From Cladorrhinum sp. PSN259 (lineage: Eukaryota > Ascomycota > Sordariomycetes > Sordariales > Podosporaceae), in contig MU867112.1 in the NCBI GenBank assembly GCA_033725935.1, forward strand, positions 62,001 to 126,000: a stretch of 64,000 nucleotides of DNA. Direction: 5' to 3'. A program made the translations under genes and the position numbers. Position 1 is the first letter of the stretch, and the number at the start of each line of letters is the position of its first letter. The notes under the pieces are model-generated. The model was given only the letters and a program-made list of their open reading frames with translations, ran no database searches and was not told where the DNA came from. Positions 25,136 through 35,899 of the stretch are shown here, piece after piece.

Positions 25136-26497
25136 GGCTTCCAAATGCTTATCAGGCTCCAAGCCAAGAAAGTAAGGCGAGACCGAGGGGGTCGGATGGA
25201 ACGGCGAGGCGCGACGTACGTATGTAAGTGTGTGTGTCTCGTGGAGATCAGATCAGGTACCAGTATTGCGGCTGCCGGGTGTGGGGTATGGCCAACAATC
25301 TGGGGAAGACGGAAGGGAGGGAGGACGGGGGTCCGGTCCGCCTCTCGATGTTAACGAGAGACGCCAGAGAGAGGTACCTGGGTCCCCAGTCCAGCCGGCA
25401 GGAAAGTCTAAAAAGAGTACGGCCGGGAATTGACGAAGTATGTGTTGTCTTAACGTAACCTGACGCGTGGGAGCCGGAAAGCCGTCTGCCGGGACAAAGC
25501 GGACTCAAGTAGGCAACGATGAGTGATGGTTAAAGAAGGTAAGATAGCTGCGTGATAGACGCGATCGAACGAACGAACGAACGGGACGAACGAAACAAAG
25601 GGCGCGGGGGGGGGATTGGGGGGGCTTCCTGGTTGGGGCGTGCCAATCCGGGCTGTGCTTTCAACTTTTTTTTTTCTTGCGTGTCCAAGTTTTTGTTCAG
25701 TCTACCCGCTGGGTGTGATACGAAAAGCAGCCAACAGCAGAAATGCACAGGGGTCCAGGCTTTCGGTGTATCAGTCAGCGAAAAATAACTAGAATGGCGA
25801 TCAGATAGCAGCCGCCGCCTATTTGTCGCGACTTTGATTTGCGACTGATGGGCCTCTTTTTTTTTTTTTTTCTTGGCCTAGACTCTTTTTCCCAGAGACG
25901 CTGAGGGTGAAAACAAACACACCAGGTCCAAGGGCAGTGCGTGTAAGAGTAATGCTGCCTGCAACGGTGGACAGCCAACCTCCAGCTGGGATTGGGGCAA
26001 GTCTGGGTCTGGTGGTTTGGCTCAACGTCCAGCCGTTCCAGATAACACAAAACAAGATAAAAATAATAATAAAAAAAGGGGACGGGTTCCAGAAATGGAG
26101 TCAGGTCTTTTTCGGATGGAAAGGGGGGTGCAGACTGTGCCCTGGTGCTTCTTGTGCTCTTCGGTCGGCGGGCGGGCGTGCTGTGGGCGGGCGTGTCGGG
26201 GAAGAGGGGGAAAGTTTTGCGTCTTGTGAAATGCCTTCGTGGCCCAAAAGCAAATTGGAAAGGCAAAAAAGCGGGCTGAGTGGCTCCCCAACGTGTGACG
26301 ACAAAGTGCGCTAGCCCGATTTGGAGAGCGTGCCCCTGAAAGTGGGGCTCCACGCAGGGATCGACTGGGATTTACTTTTGAACCTGCATCCGTCTCATGG
26401 ACATGGCCGACAACCCGAGACAGCATGTGCTGAGTCAGTTAGTCTACTTGTAAGATGGGACGACATTTTATTTTATCAACACTACAACTATCATTCC
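25136..26497. other. Intergenic, SSXT-like gene promoter side
   Basis: 1.4 kb upstream of the Gln-rich gene and downstream of the GDSL esterase. It has a CGAA repeat near 25565-25595, poly(T) runs near 25660-25675 and 25857-25871, and no recognisable coding unit. Confidence 0.6.
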
Positions 26498-27630
26498 TTA
26501 TTTGCTCTGGAAACGAGTTCCGTACTTGGAGTTTCCATTCACCACGTCGATGAAGTGCTTCGCAATGATGGAATCTGGGTCGCCGAGTCAGCAATCATAA
26601 AGGTGCTACTGAGGATGCTTGTTGGATATAACGGAGACTTACCAGCCTTGGCCGAAGGATGCAACTCGTCGTACCACAGGAAGCCAGAGAGGGGACCCAC
26701 GGCAGTTTGGTCGACGCAGCTACCACCAGCCGAATTGCATTGGTGCCAGTAGCTGTCAACGTTGTAAGGAGCATCCAGGTACTGGCTAGGGGCCTTCATG
26801 ATGTCGAGGAAGAGGCTGTGGACGTCGAAGAGATCGACGGTTGCCTTGGGCCACCTTGACTTGATGGCCTGCTCGACGGCTATGCCGTACTCAAAGATGG
26901 TGTTGACGCTGGTGGTATACTCCTTAATCTTCTCGCTGTACTCGGTTGTGTTATACTTTGACTTGGTATTCCAGAATTGGGAGTCTCCAGTGCCACCCCT
27001 GGAGGTAGGGGCATACAAGGGAGAACGCTCAAGGGGAGCCTCGTTCAGGAGCACAAAGCGACGGCCTCCCGTCTTGTATATTTCATCAAAGACGGTGAAG
27101 ACACACCCGACGAAGTCGGTGATGGTCGTTCCGGGAGCCTGGGAATCGGACAGGAAGGCACCGAAGCCGAGGTCGTTGGTGCCTATCCACAAGGCATACA
27201 CCGTGTTGTCGGCCTTGCGATTAGGGAAGACGGAGCTGTACGAGACATCGGCCTTGAAAGATGGAATCTCATCCTCCAGAACCGCAGGGAAGGATCTCCC
27301 GATGAACGATGCATCACGCTCAACGATATTGTTGGAGCAGGTCGCACCGCCAACGGCATAATCGGCCAGTCTCGCACCAGCGTTTTGGGCAGCGTACTGA
27401 GCCCATGTTCTGCCGCCACTTGCTGTGTTGTTGGACTCGGGATGCAACTGACCTGGGGGTGGTGCTTGGCCGGCATTGTTGATATAGTACCCGAGACGTC
27501 CGTTATCCGTGTAGCTGTCCCCAAAGGTCACAAGGTTGGTAAAGGCAGAGTTTTTATTAGGGCCCCTGGGGGTTGGAGGCGAGGCAGCCACAAGCGAGGC
27601 GCCAGCGAGGACCAAGGAGGAGAACAACAT
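26498..27630 (-). CDS. Secreted GDSL esterase, carbohydrate esterase family 16 type
   Basis: Two exons on the minus strand, 27630-26643 and 26574-26498, giving 354 aa. A cleavable signal peptide is evident (MLFSSLVLAGASLVAAS). The SGNH/GDSL blocks are intact: FGDSYTDNG with nucleophile Ser39, the Gly of block II in YAVGGATCSN, WIGTNDLG as block III, and DELHPS with Asp321 and His324 as the rest of the triad. Fungal proteins of this form remove acetyl groups from plant polysaccharide fragments, so the product probably works outside the cell during biomass use. The 68-nt intron (CTGAC branch) has to be removed to give the expected tail, HPSAKADSIIAKHFIDVV. Reading through it would stop after an unrelated peptide. 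Several NxT/S sites are present. Confidence 0.9.
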
Positions 27631-28874
27631 GATGAAGGTGAGTCTGGGATATCTGGAATTTTACGTTGGCCCCGATGCGAAAGAGGAGGAATAGCAGACG
27701 GAGAAAGGGAAGGCGAAGCTTTTTATGTGCAATCTATGGTGCCATTCAACCGGGATAGGGACGAGTATCCGCTGCAGGCTATATTGCCATTCCACGCAGG
27801 GGAAGGACATGAAGATGGGGAAACATGAGGGCGCGATGTCACCTTGGAGGTTACGCATACGCTAGTGTAGAACGTTTTATATAATCCGTCTAATGCGTAC
27901 GGATCGAGCGGATTAGGTGAGGGGAATCGATTGACCCGCCGTCGTAGCATCGTCATTTTGTTCGTTTCTTTCGCCTGCCGAGCCGGAAGGCACCTCTTGC
28001 CCTCTCTGCAAGGCTACCGGATCAGTGGGTGTCTTGATCCGGGCAGTTGGGGTTTTTGGGGGTCATGACGAGAGCAATTGGCCAATGACATGGTGGTCTT
28101 CTGAATAGCCTGAATCCCTCCGTCTGTGCGTTCAGGATATCGACGAGGAGACGAAGTTGTAGTGGGCGTCCCGAGTGTTGAGTTGTGCATGTACATATAA
28201 GCTGGGAAGTTCTACCATAATATCTTGAACTTGAACAAGCCTAGTACAGAAGATGGTTGGAAGGTCGGTGGAAGGTGACCAAGAATGCAAAGCCGGGGAA
28301 CGACGGGACAAGCACATAGTTAGTGGGTTCGAAGTCGGAGGAGCCAAGGATCTTGCCGCGAAGACCCGTCCCCCGCCTAGGTCTCCATCTCCCCAAGGAG
28401 CAAGCAGGGTTAGGGCTTAACAAGTTAGACAGTGACTCCTGTCTCAACATCGATCCGACATCATCACGAGAATACATTATAAATCACACGCACAGTCATA
28501 AACACAGTAGGGGGAAAATTTATACCATGCCACACATCAAATATTGTTTCTTACAAATGAAGTGGTAAATTCAAGAAGTCGTGATAATTGTAATAGACCA
28601 ATTGGGAACCAAGAGAGACCCCGCTCTCCGGAGTCGGATCCATTTTCTGTTCAGTCCCATCGCAGTCATCTCAAACACCAGATGACTCTTTCACTAACAC
28701 AGTGGTCTGTGACTCTCATTTTTCACTTGGCCACATGTAAAAACTCTAGAGTGAACAACATCAAATCTTAAAAGTCAAGAAATCATCTCAAACGTTTCTC
28801 GGTTTCATATCATACAGTCACATAAATTTTTTAAATTTTTTTTTTTTAAAAAAAAAAAAAAAAAGCCCTCGAAA
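27631..28874. other. Divergent promoter region, GDSL esterase and HIS5
   Basis: 1.2 kb shared upstream region between the minus-strand esterase and the plus-strand aminotransferase. Three TGACTC elements lie in the half nearest the aminotransferase (see separate entry). An A/T homopolymer stretch at about 28829-28864 lies just upstream of the aminotransferase ATG. No gene was seen. Confidence 0.7.
28433..28715 (+). promoter_or_regulatory. TGACTC elements, putative CPC-1/Gcn4 sites
   Basis: TGACTC occurs at 28433-28438, 28683-28688 and 28710-28715, that is 442, 192 and 165 bases upstream of the aminotransferase ATG. TGACTCA is the binding consensus of Gcn4 and its filamentous-fungus counterpart CPC-1, which raise expression of amino-acid biosynthetic genes on starvation. 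All three share the six-base core but none has the seventh base A. Clustering upstream of a histidine gene is what makes the assignment plausible. Confidence 0.5.
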
Positions 28875-30132
28875 ATGTCTCCTTTCAACCTTGAAACATG
28901 CTGCAGGCCAAACATTCTGGCTCTTGAGCCATACCGTTGCGCCCGAGAGTAAGTTCTTTGCTGTACGACCCCTATATACACCGTACTAACCTCCCTTTCC
29001 TAGCGACTACAAAGACGACGGCACCAACATCCTCCTCGACGCAAACGAAAACGCCTACGGCCCTCCCATCACCAGCAGCGCCAACATTCCCACCCCCTCC
29101 GGCCCCGAAATCAACCTCCTCACCCTCCACCGCTACCCAGACCCCCACCAATCCCCCCTCAAATCCCTCCTCTGCACCCTCCGCAACACCCACGCCCACA
29201 CATCCAAGACTCTAACCCCAGCCAACCTATTCGTCGGCGTGGGCTCAGACGAAGCAATCGACGCTTTGCTCCGCGCCTTCTGCGTCCCCGGCAGGGACTC
29301 AATCCTCGTCTGCCCCCCGACCTACGGCATGTACTCTGTTTCCGCCCAAGTAAACGACGTCTCCCTCGTCAAAGTCCCCTTGCTCCCGGGGCCGGACTTT
29401 GGCATTGACGTCGACTCGGTCCTATCTGCCCTGTCCGATGATTCTCTAAACATCAAACTCGTCTACCTCTGCAGTCCAGGAAACCCCACGGGCTCCCTGC
29501 TCGCCAAGGAAGACGTGCAGAGCATCCTGCAGCACCCGACCTGGAACGGCGTGGTGGTGCTCGACGAAGCCTACGTCGACTTCGCGCCGGAGGATGCTTC
29601 CTTAGCTGAGTGGGTGCTCGAGTGGCCCAACCTCGTGGTGATGCAGACCCTGTCAAAGGCCTTTGGTCTGGCCGGCATCAGGCTGGGCGCCGCGTTCACC
29701 TCTGAGCCGATCGCCAGGGTGCTCAATAGTCTGAAGGCGCCTTACAACGTGAATAACCTCACGAGCGCCATTGCCGAGTACGCTCTGAGCGGTCAAGGTC
29801 TGAGGCAGATGCGGGAGAATAAAGCCAAACTCGTTGAGCAGCGGGAGAGGTTGGTCAAGGAGTTGCCAAAAATTGAAGGCGTGGGAAGGCTGAGAGGGGG
29901 CGTGGCGAGTAATTTTCTGTTGTACGAGATGTTGAATAAGGGAGGTCAACCTGACAATAAGGTGGCGTTGGCGGTTTATGAGAAGCTAGCCGAGATCGAG
30001 GGTGTGGTTGTGAGGTTCAGGGGTAAGGAGCATGGATGTGAGGGGTGCTTGAGGATTACGGTCGGCACGGAGGACGAGGTCAGCCGGTTGTTGGCTGCGC
30101 TTGAGAAGACTTTGGCTGAGGTTAGGGGTTAA
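28875..30132 (+). CDS. his5: Histidinol-phosphate aminotransferase
   Basis: Two exons, 28875-28948 and 29004-30132, giving 400 aa. The intron is short and has an ACTAAC branch site. The protein is a fold-type I PLP aminotransferase. Visible are the N-terminal substrate segment DANENAYGPP, HRYPDP, the cofactor-phosphate region VGVGSDEAID, CSPGNPTG, the VVLDEAYVDFA segment with the Asp that pairs with the PLP ring nitrogen, and TLSKAFGLAGIRLG with the Schiff-base Lys near residue 243. A C-terminal RxxxGxxE-like LRITVGTEDE completes the active site. It converts imidazole-acetol phosphate and glutamate to L-histidinol phosphate in histidine synthesis, in the cytosol. The length is normal for the eukaryotic enzyme. 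The symbol follows yeast HIS5. Confidence 0.95.
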
Positions 30133-30494
30133 AAGAGTTTTCTGCTCAGAATGATAGAAAGATAGATCGATAGAAAAAGCAATCTGTTTGGACTTACTTT
30201 GTAATAGCAAAAAGAAAATAGAATGGTTTCGACTGGTTACCTCCATTTTAGGTTGTACTGGCATCTATCAAACTCAAATTGATGCATCTGTCTGTTGTCC
30301 AATTTCATCTATTTTGATATGCCACCAACATCTGGCTTCCCAATGCCACCTCTCTAACTTACAACCCACAGGGTGACCATGCTTGTGTCTAAATATTTCA
30401 AGCCCTGAAGTGAATCAAAAAAAAAAAATATACAGAAGAAGAAAAAAGATCGATGCTATAAAATGATAGCCAATTGGGACTCTGCCCCCGCCCA
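30133..30494. other. Convergent 3' intergenic spacer
   Basis: 362 bp between the stop of the plus-strand aminotransferase and the stop of the minus-strand GH76 gene. It contains an A run near 30418-30428. Both 3' untranslated regions must fit here. Nothing else was seen. Confidence 0.7.
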
Positions 30495-31872
30495 TCAGAC
30501 CCGCTGCTCAGACCTCCTGCCCCCTCTTGCCCTTCTCGAAACAGTAGTAGAAGAAGCAGCAGACTGTTTAGCAGGCGACTCATCAAAACTCCTAACAGTC
30601 TTGATATCCGTCCCCTTCAACGGCTTCTTTGCATCACCACTCTCAACCAACAACCCCTGAATGGTTTCCAAAGCAGACATATCCTCACCCAAACCCCCTG
30701 GCCCCTCAAATCCCCCAACATACCACTTTTGTCCGCAAAAGCTGCCGTTCTTCCCGCCCGAACAAGCTTTTGCGGCTGCCTTCGCCGACGTATGCCACAA
30801 CTCCTTAATCGTAGGCTTAAGCGACGGGACAAACCAAGCAGCCGCATACGTGAACCTCGAGAAATAAGCCTTGAAGCTCTTCATGTCGGCGTTGCATATA
30901 TTAACCTGCTCGCAGGCGTGCTCGTACATGATGTTGGTGGCATTCTCAAACGGGCTGAAAAAGGACCTCGAAGCCTCCAGGATGTTTTCCGCTCTTCCGG
31001 CCCACTTCTTGTCCCCAGTGACATCGGCCATGACCGCCGCGCCGTACAGGTAGATAGACGCGCTGTAGCTGAAGGTAACGGGGTTTGTGTCGGAACAGTT
31101 CTTCCTCGAATGAGCGCCGTCGTAAACGTTTCCAAATTTGTCGATAAGCCCCACGGCCTCGGTCCAATCCCACACCTTCTCGGCCCACTCCGTATATGTC
31201 TTGTTGCCCGTAGCCCTTGCCAGTCTGGCAGAAATCTGAAAGAACCCGCCGTTGCTGACAGTGTTCTTATAGTCGAGCCCATTGGGATTCTCAGGGAAAA
31301 TCTGCCACAGCAAACCACCTGCGCAGGCGCTCGTGTTCCATCTTGACGCCATGGAATTCCACAGGTTCTGGCCCATGTCTAGCCACGCTGGAACCTTGGC
31401 ATCTGGCTGAGGGAAGTTACGCTCTGCGGCGGCCATGACTCCGAATCCCCAAAATGCCTGGTCGTCGTTTCCTTCTTGGCCGAAATGGGAAGGAAGCATG
31501 TAGTCGAAGTTTGGGCCGACCTGGTCGAGTAGGCCGCGGGCGATGAGCTTGTCATAGGATTTGTCTCCAGTGTAGTGGGAGTAGTCGAGCATGGAACCCA
31601 TTAGAGCACCAGCTTGCCACCAGTAGTGAGGCTGTGGGAGGTCGTGGAACTTGTCAACGGTGCCGGAGTAGTAGGACATGGTATTTGCTGCGATTGTTTT
31701 GGCAACACCCTTGACAGAGACTAAATAAATGGTTAGTAATATACTTACGGAATGGCCTCCCGAAGCAAGACATACCTGGGTCCGAGATGTTGAGGTCCTT
31801 GGGAGCCAAAGCACTGATGATAGCCGGCACTACGGCCACAACCGGCCGGATAGACTTGGTAAAGATCACCAT
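30495..31872 (-). CDS. GH76 endo-1,6-alpha-mannanase, Dfg5/Dcw1-like
   Basis: Two exons on the minus strand, 31872-31776 and 31720-30495, giving 440 aa. An N-terminal hydrophobic signal peptide precedes LAPKDLNISDP, which continues across the intron into VSVKGVAKTIAANTMSYYSG. The GH76 catalytic pair is present as the adjacent Asp residues of GNDDQAFWGF (near 118-119), followed by the family segments LLWQIFPENPNGLDYKNTVSNG and TFSYSASIYLYGAAVMADVTG (broken here only by family convention). Dfg5/Dcw1 proteins act in the periplasm to join GPI proteins or galactomannan to wall glucan. This one ends in a basic hydrophilic stretch (SRRARGGRRSEQRV) with no hydrophobic GPI signal, unlike the classical members. 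It may be soluble and secreted, or a 3' exon may have been missed, although I found no suitable one. Confidence 0.88.
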
Positions 31873-33407
31873 GTTGGATATATGAAATGTATGATTGTTT
31901 TCCTCTGTGTGTTGACCTGCAGGAAGAGAATGAAAAGAAAAGGTTGAGAAAAAAAGGTTGTCCAGTTGCCGCACAGCGAACAATAAAGCGAAGGTAAATA
32001 AAATTGGTTCGAGATGCTTCAGGGGAAGAAATGAGGCAACACTGAAGCAAGGCAAAAAGACCAAAAAGAAGGGGTTTGTATTCCCACTTGTGTTGCTGTA
32101 TTGTCGTGTTGTTAGAGAACACAATACGACAAACACACACAATACACCACCGGGAAGTGAAAGTACAATAGAAGGACAATAAGAAGTAGGAAAAGCGAAT
32201 GGAAAGTGTGTGTGTTCAACACTTGGTGGGGTAGAGTGTAAAAGAAAGAGGTCGAGGAATGGACGAAGGGAATCTAAATACCAGACGATAGGAAAGGTAG
32301 GGGAAGGCGCAAGGGGGTGGATAGGTAAGGAGGGATGGAAGTTCTCCCGATGGTCTGGGAGGGGGCGGACCCTGTCAGCCCATTAAAAAGAAAAAAAAAT
32401 GGAGGTCGAAGAAGAAATGCAAACACCGAAGCAGACCCCTCAATTTCTCATAGTCACAAACACCTTCGAAATGGTCGCCTGAGGGCCAACGGATTGAACG
32501 GGAATGTCTTCATTGTGGATACTGGTGTCTCTTGGACCCTGACTTTTCCTGGAATTAGCATGTTTCGTTTCTTGCGATCCAAGATCTCCCGCTGTCAGAG
32601 AGGCGCGAACCATACACTAGAACCTGGAAAGCAGTCGCGCGGTTATTCCCGTCCTGTGATCGCTGCTCGTCCAGTCGATCGGATTTAGAGCTCGCCCTTG
32701 TCTGTGTTTCAGGTTATTGGAGAAAAGCCACAGGCCAACATGTGCTTGGTCGACCAATCGGCGGGTCTCTAATCAGAAGGTGGATTGAACCCCGCATCCA
32801 CTTTTTCTCTGTGCGAGCACTTTGACTTCTCCAAAAGATCAGCAACATTTCTTCCCATTCCTGGACTTGCAAAAAACCACCTCGCAGAAGCGTGTAAGCT
32901 TCGGCAATTATATTTCTGCTAATCACATTTGCTCCAAAAATTATGTGCAGGTCTTGAATCAATTGGAGGATGTTGTTACCAAAGCTCAACGTTGTGCTCC
33001 ATAGCGTCAGCCCATCTTTTACCGAACCGCTTGCAGCACCAGCCCTTCTGAGTGGCCGGCACTTGGAGAGATGTCTCCGTCTAACGGCGGCCTTCCATTA
33101 CACAGCATCCAGCCTTCCTTTTGTGGATGAAGGCATCGACATTCCGCAGGGAATAAAAGAAATGGGAATTTCGGCATCATGGGCTTGGCAACAGCGAGCT
33201 GTGGCTTGGCGAGACATCCGCCAAGCTGTGCCAAGCAGGCTCGCCCAGCAAAGACCACCACAGCGCATTGCGGCATCCCCATCTCACTGACAAACAGCGC
33301 ATGATGCCGAGTCTGGCCCTCCTCCATCTCCCTCGCTCTCTTTTTCTCTCGCTGTTCCTCTCTTTCCTCGCTTTTTGCCAACAATCGCCGATGGCTGGTT
33401 TATAAAA
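31873..33407. other. Divergent intergenic region, GH76 and first GPI-type gene
   Basis: 1.5 kb. On the minus strand, 31910-31925 reads CTCTTCCTGCAG, a good 3' splice site 40-50 bases before the GH76 ATG, so a 5' untranslated intron is possible. A GA-rich region lies near 32170-32420. No coding unit was found. Confidence 0.5.
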
Positions 33408-34145
33408 ATGAAATTGAAGCGCCCGGGTGTTATTTCCTGGATCTGCGCGGCGGCGACACTCGTAGTCGGCGGTGTTTCTGGCCAGTCGACCGTGTCGGTG
33501 TACTTACCTGAGTACGGCGAGAATGACTGGGCCGCTCTCCGCGGTAGCATAATCAGCAAGGTGAGTTCAATTGATCCGAGGAATGCAATTAGTTGCCTAA
33601 CGCCTCGCACTTTTATACAGGGTCCGTCCGTGACGGCATATACAGTGTTTTGCGGTGAAGCACCTGGCTGTCAGATTGCCGGGGACTTGCCCTTTGTCTT
33701 TACACAGGGGCCAAACACTTTGATATACAGCGGCGCCGCACCTGGAATCCTGTCCGTACCTCGTCCCCTTTTCATTACCAGCTGAATAGCCTTGAACTAA
33801 CTCTGCCGTCGTAGAACCGCGGATCTCGAATGTAAACTTGATCAAAAAACTGCAGCAACCTGTACTGGGTCCTCATCACTCGGCCCCAACCACTGGCAAG
33901 GCACCCTCACTGGGCCGACCCAAACGGTCTGGACAAAGACGTTTGCGGGGCCTCAGGTCACTTGGGCGGCCTTGACACTTACTACTCCGGGACCATTTCC
34001 GCAGACCACAGACATCGACGGCACTGCGGCGGCATCCATCTCCAAATCTGGCACGCCTCGTTTTATGAATCGAGCAGACTGGACCATTATGGCGACTATG
34101 ATGATACCTTCCGCATCTGTCATGCTATTCTTCTTTTGGATGTAA
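33408..34145 (+). CDS. Secreted GPI-type surface protein, paralogue A
   Basis: Three exons, 33408-33560, 33621-33751 and 33815-34145, giving about 204 aa. A hydrophobic N-terminus (VISWICAAATLVVGGVSG) is followed by QSTVSVYLPEYGENDW. The middle has spaced cysteines (VFCGEAPGC, LECKL, ATCTG). The end is hydrophobic (TIMATMMIPSASVMLFFFW), as in GPI signals. It aligns loosely with the neighbour at 35165: both have a TVT/TVS-type strand after the signal, TAYTVFC against TTYSVNC, CKL against CKI, and QGTLTGP against SGTLADT. Both also have an intron in phase 2 just before the second cysteine block. The first intron (60 nt) is in frame and lacks stops, so retention would add 20 residues. The second intron uses a weaker GTCCGT donor, so that join is uncertain. 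Function is unknown; cell-wall location is inferred. Confidence 0.6.
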
Positions 34146-35164
34146 TCAGGGGCTTTTGTTCATTGGGAAACGGCGTTTCAGGGGCACAACATAATCCGAC
34201 TTGAGAGGTGGTCGGCTTTTCTTGTTTACTTTTTATTTTCTTCTGTCGGACAAAATACCCCCTTTTTTTTTTTTTTTTTTTTTTCAAGTCGTCGCATCAG
34301 TTTGAAGCAGTACGTACATATTCGTCATTATATCATTCTGTTTGGAGTTTTTGGGCCAAAAGTAACATAGAGGTCATAGTGGGTGGGATTACTAGTATTT
34401 TGGATTCGCTTCTCGTTTTTCACCAATTCTCATACATGACAAAATATCTACATTTATGTATCGGCCACCTCAACCAAAATCGAGCCAGCTTGATAGCGCT
34501 AGACTGCAGATTTAATTCCGAAGCAAGGGGGAGTGCAAACGGCGAGTCTGATCATTATGAAGTCCTGATTTTGAGATTTTTTGTCCAAGCGTCTTAATGC
34601 ACATCCTTCGGATCGCGAATTCAGCATATGGCTCTTCATCAATGACATCAGGATCTCGGCACGATGGATAGCAAGTCGTTTCAGCCACATGTTCGAATCT
34701 TGAAAACTGTGATATCGCCAACGAGAGAATTCCATCGTACCGGAACCGCCAATCAGAAAAAATGGTTGGCGATTTTCAGGGGTCAGGGATAAACCCTCCG
34801 GCTACCGGTTTCCCGTGCACAAATCCACTGCATCCCCATACCCGCTTAATAAGGGGTAGACAAATGTGACAGTGGTTTGCTTACCTGCTTGGTGCCTGGT
34901 TTTGAGATTTGACGATGGATTTAGTCCCCTGCTAATGGATTTATTATATCCGCGTGTTTCCCTCCCCTTTATTCTTCCTCTCATTTTCTTCCTTTACACA
35001 ATCAATCACGTCCATTCATTCATTCAGCCAGTCGCTCATTCACTCATTATCACATTCGTTTTTAATCGAGCCTGCAAAATATAGTGATCGTCATATCTAG
35101 TAGCTCTACAAAAGTTTATAAACAATATCACAAAAGCCCCCACATCAAATCTAATTAATTCAAC
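34146..35164. other. Intergenic between the two GPI-type paralogues
   Basis: 1.0 kb with a T run of about 23 bases at 34262-34284. Short frames on both strands have no recognisable content. The last 120 bases are AT-rich and act as the presumed core promoter and leader of the downstream gene. Confidence 0.6.
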
Positions 35165-35899
35165 ATGGTTCGCGCCTCATCCATCTTTTTCTCGGCCGGC
35201 TTGGCCGCGGTAACTGCCGCCCAAAGAACCACCGTCACCCTCCTCCTGCCCTTGGGCGACACCCAGACCATCTTTGGGTCCGTGATCGCCGCCAACCCCA
35301 CCGCGACGACTTACAGCGTCAACTGCCCGCCCGGCATGGACAGCAATGACTGCGGTCTCGGTACAGGCCTCAGGGTCATTAGCGGTCCCAAGACCGTGTC
35401 CGTTGACATGGGCATGGAGGGAGCGTGAGTAAACTACCTACAAAATAATGTGATGAAAACGAGTTCCCTGAATAGCAATGACTGACTTTTTTTGGGTTTA
35501 ATAAAACACAGATCGGCCAACTTTGGATGCAAGATCGAGCCCGAGACGGCAGTTTGCTCCGGCACCCTCGCGGACACGGAGTCGACCGTGGTCACCACAG
35601 AGACCCTGTCAGCTTCCGACCTCAAGGACCTCTATGCCCCCGTTACCATCACCGCCGGCGCCGAGAAGCTCGCTGCTGCTACCGGAGGTGCCGGTGTTAC
35701 CACCACCTCTAGCAGTGGACCCGCTCCCACCGGAACCGGCACCGGCGGTACCACCTTGACCAAGGTCTCCTCCACTGGCAGCGCCGGAAACGCGTCCCAG
35801 ACTCAGTCTTCCTCTACCAGCACCGGTGGTGTTCCCCACATCACTCAGAATGCCGTCCTCATGGGTGCCGCTGCTTTGGTTGGTGCCATGATGATTTAA
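35165..35899 (+). CDS. Secreted GPI-type surface protein, paralogue B
   Basis: Two exons, 35165-35424 and 35512-35899, giving 215 aa. The signal peptide is clear (MVRASSIFFSAGLAAVTAAQ). It is followed by a beta-rich domain with paired cysteines (VNCPPGMDSNDCG, FGCKIEPETAVCSG). A Ser/Thr/Gly-rich linker follows, likely O-glycosylated, and then a hydrophobic C-terminus (NAVLMGAAALVGAMMI) typical of a GPI anchor signal. Proteins of this plan are common in Pezizomycotina as uncharacterised wall or membrane proteins; I know no defined function. Codon use is strongly GC3-biased compared with paralogue A, suggesting higher expression. It is the better preserved of the pair. Confidence 0.85.
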
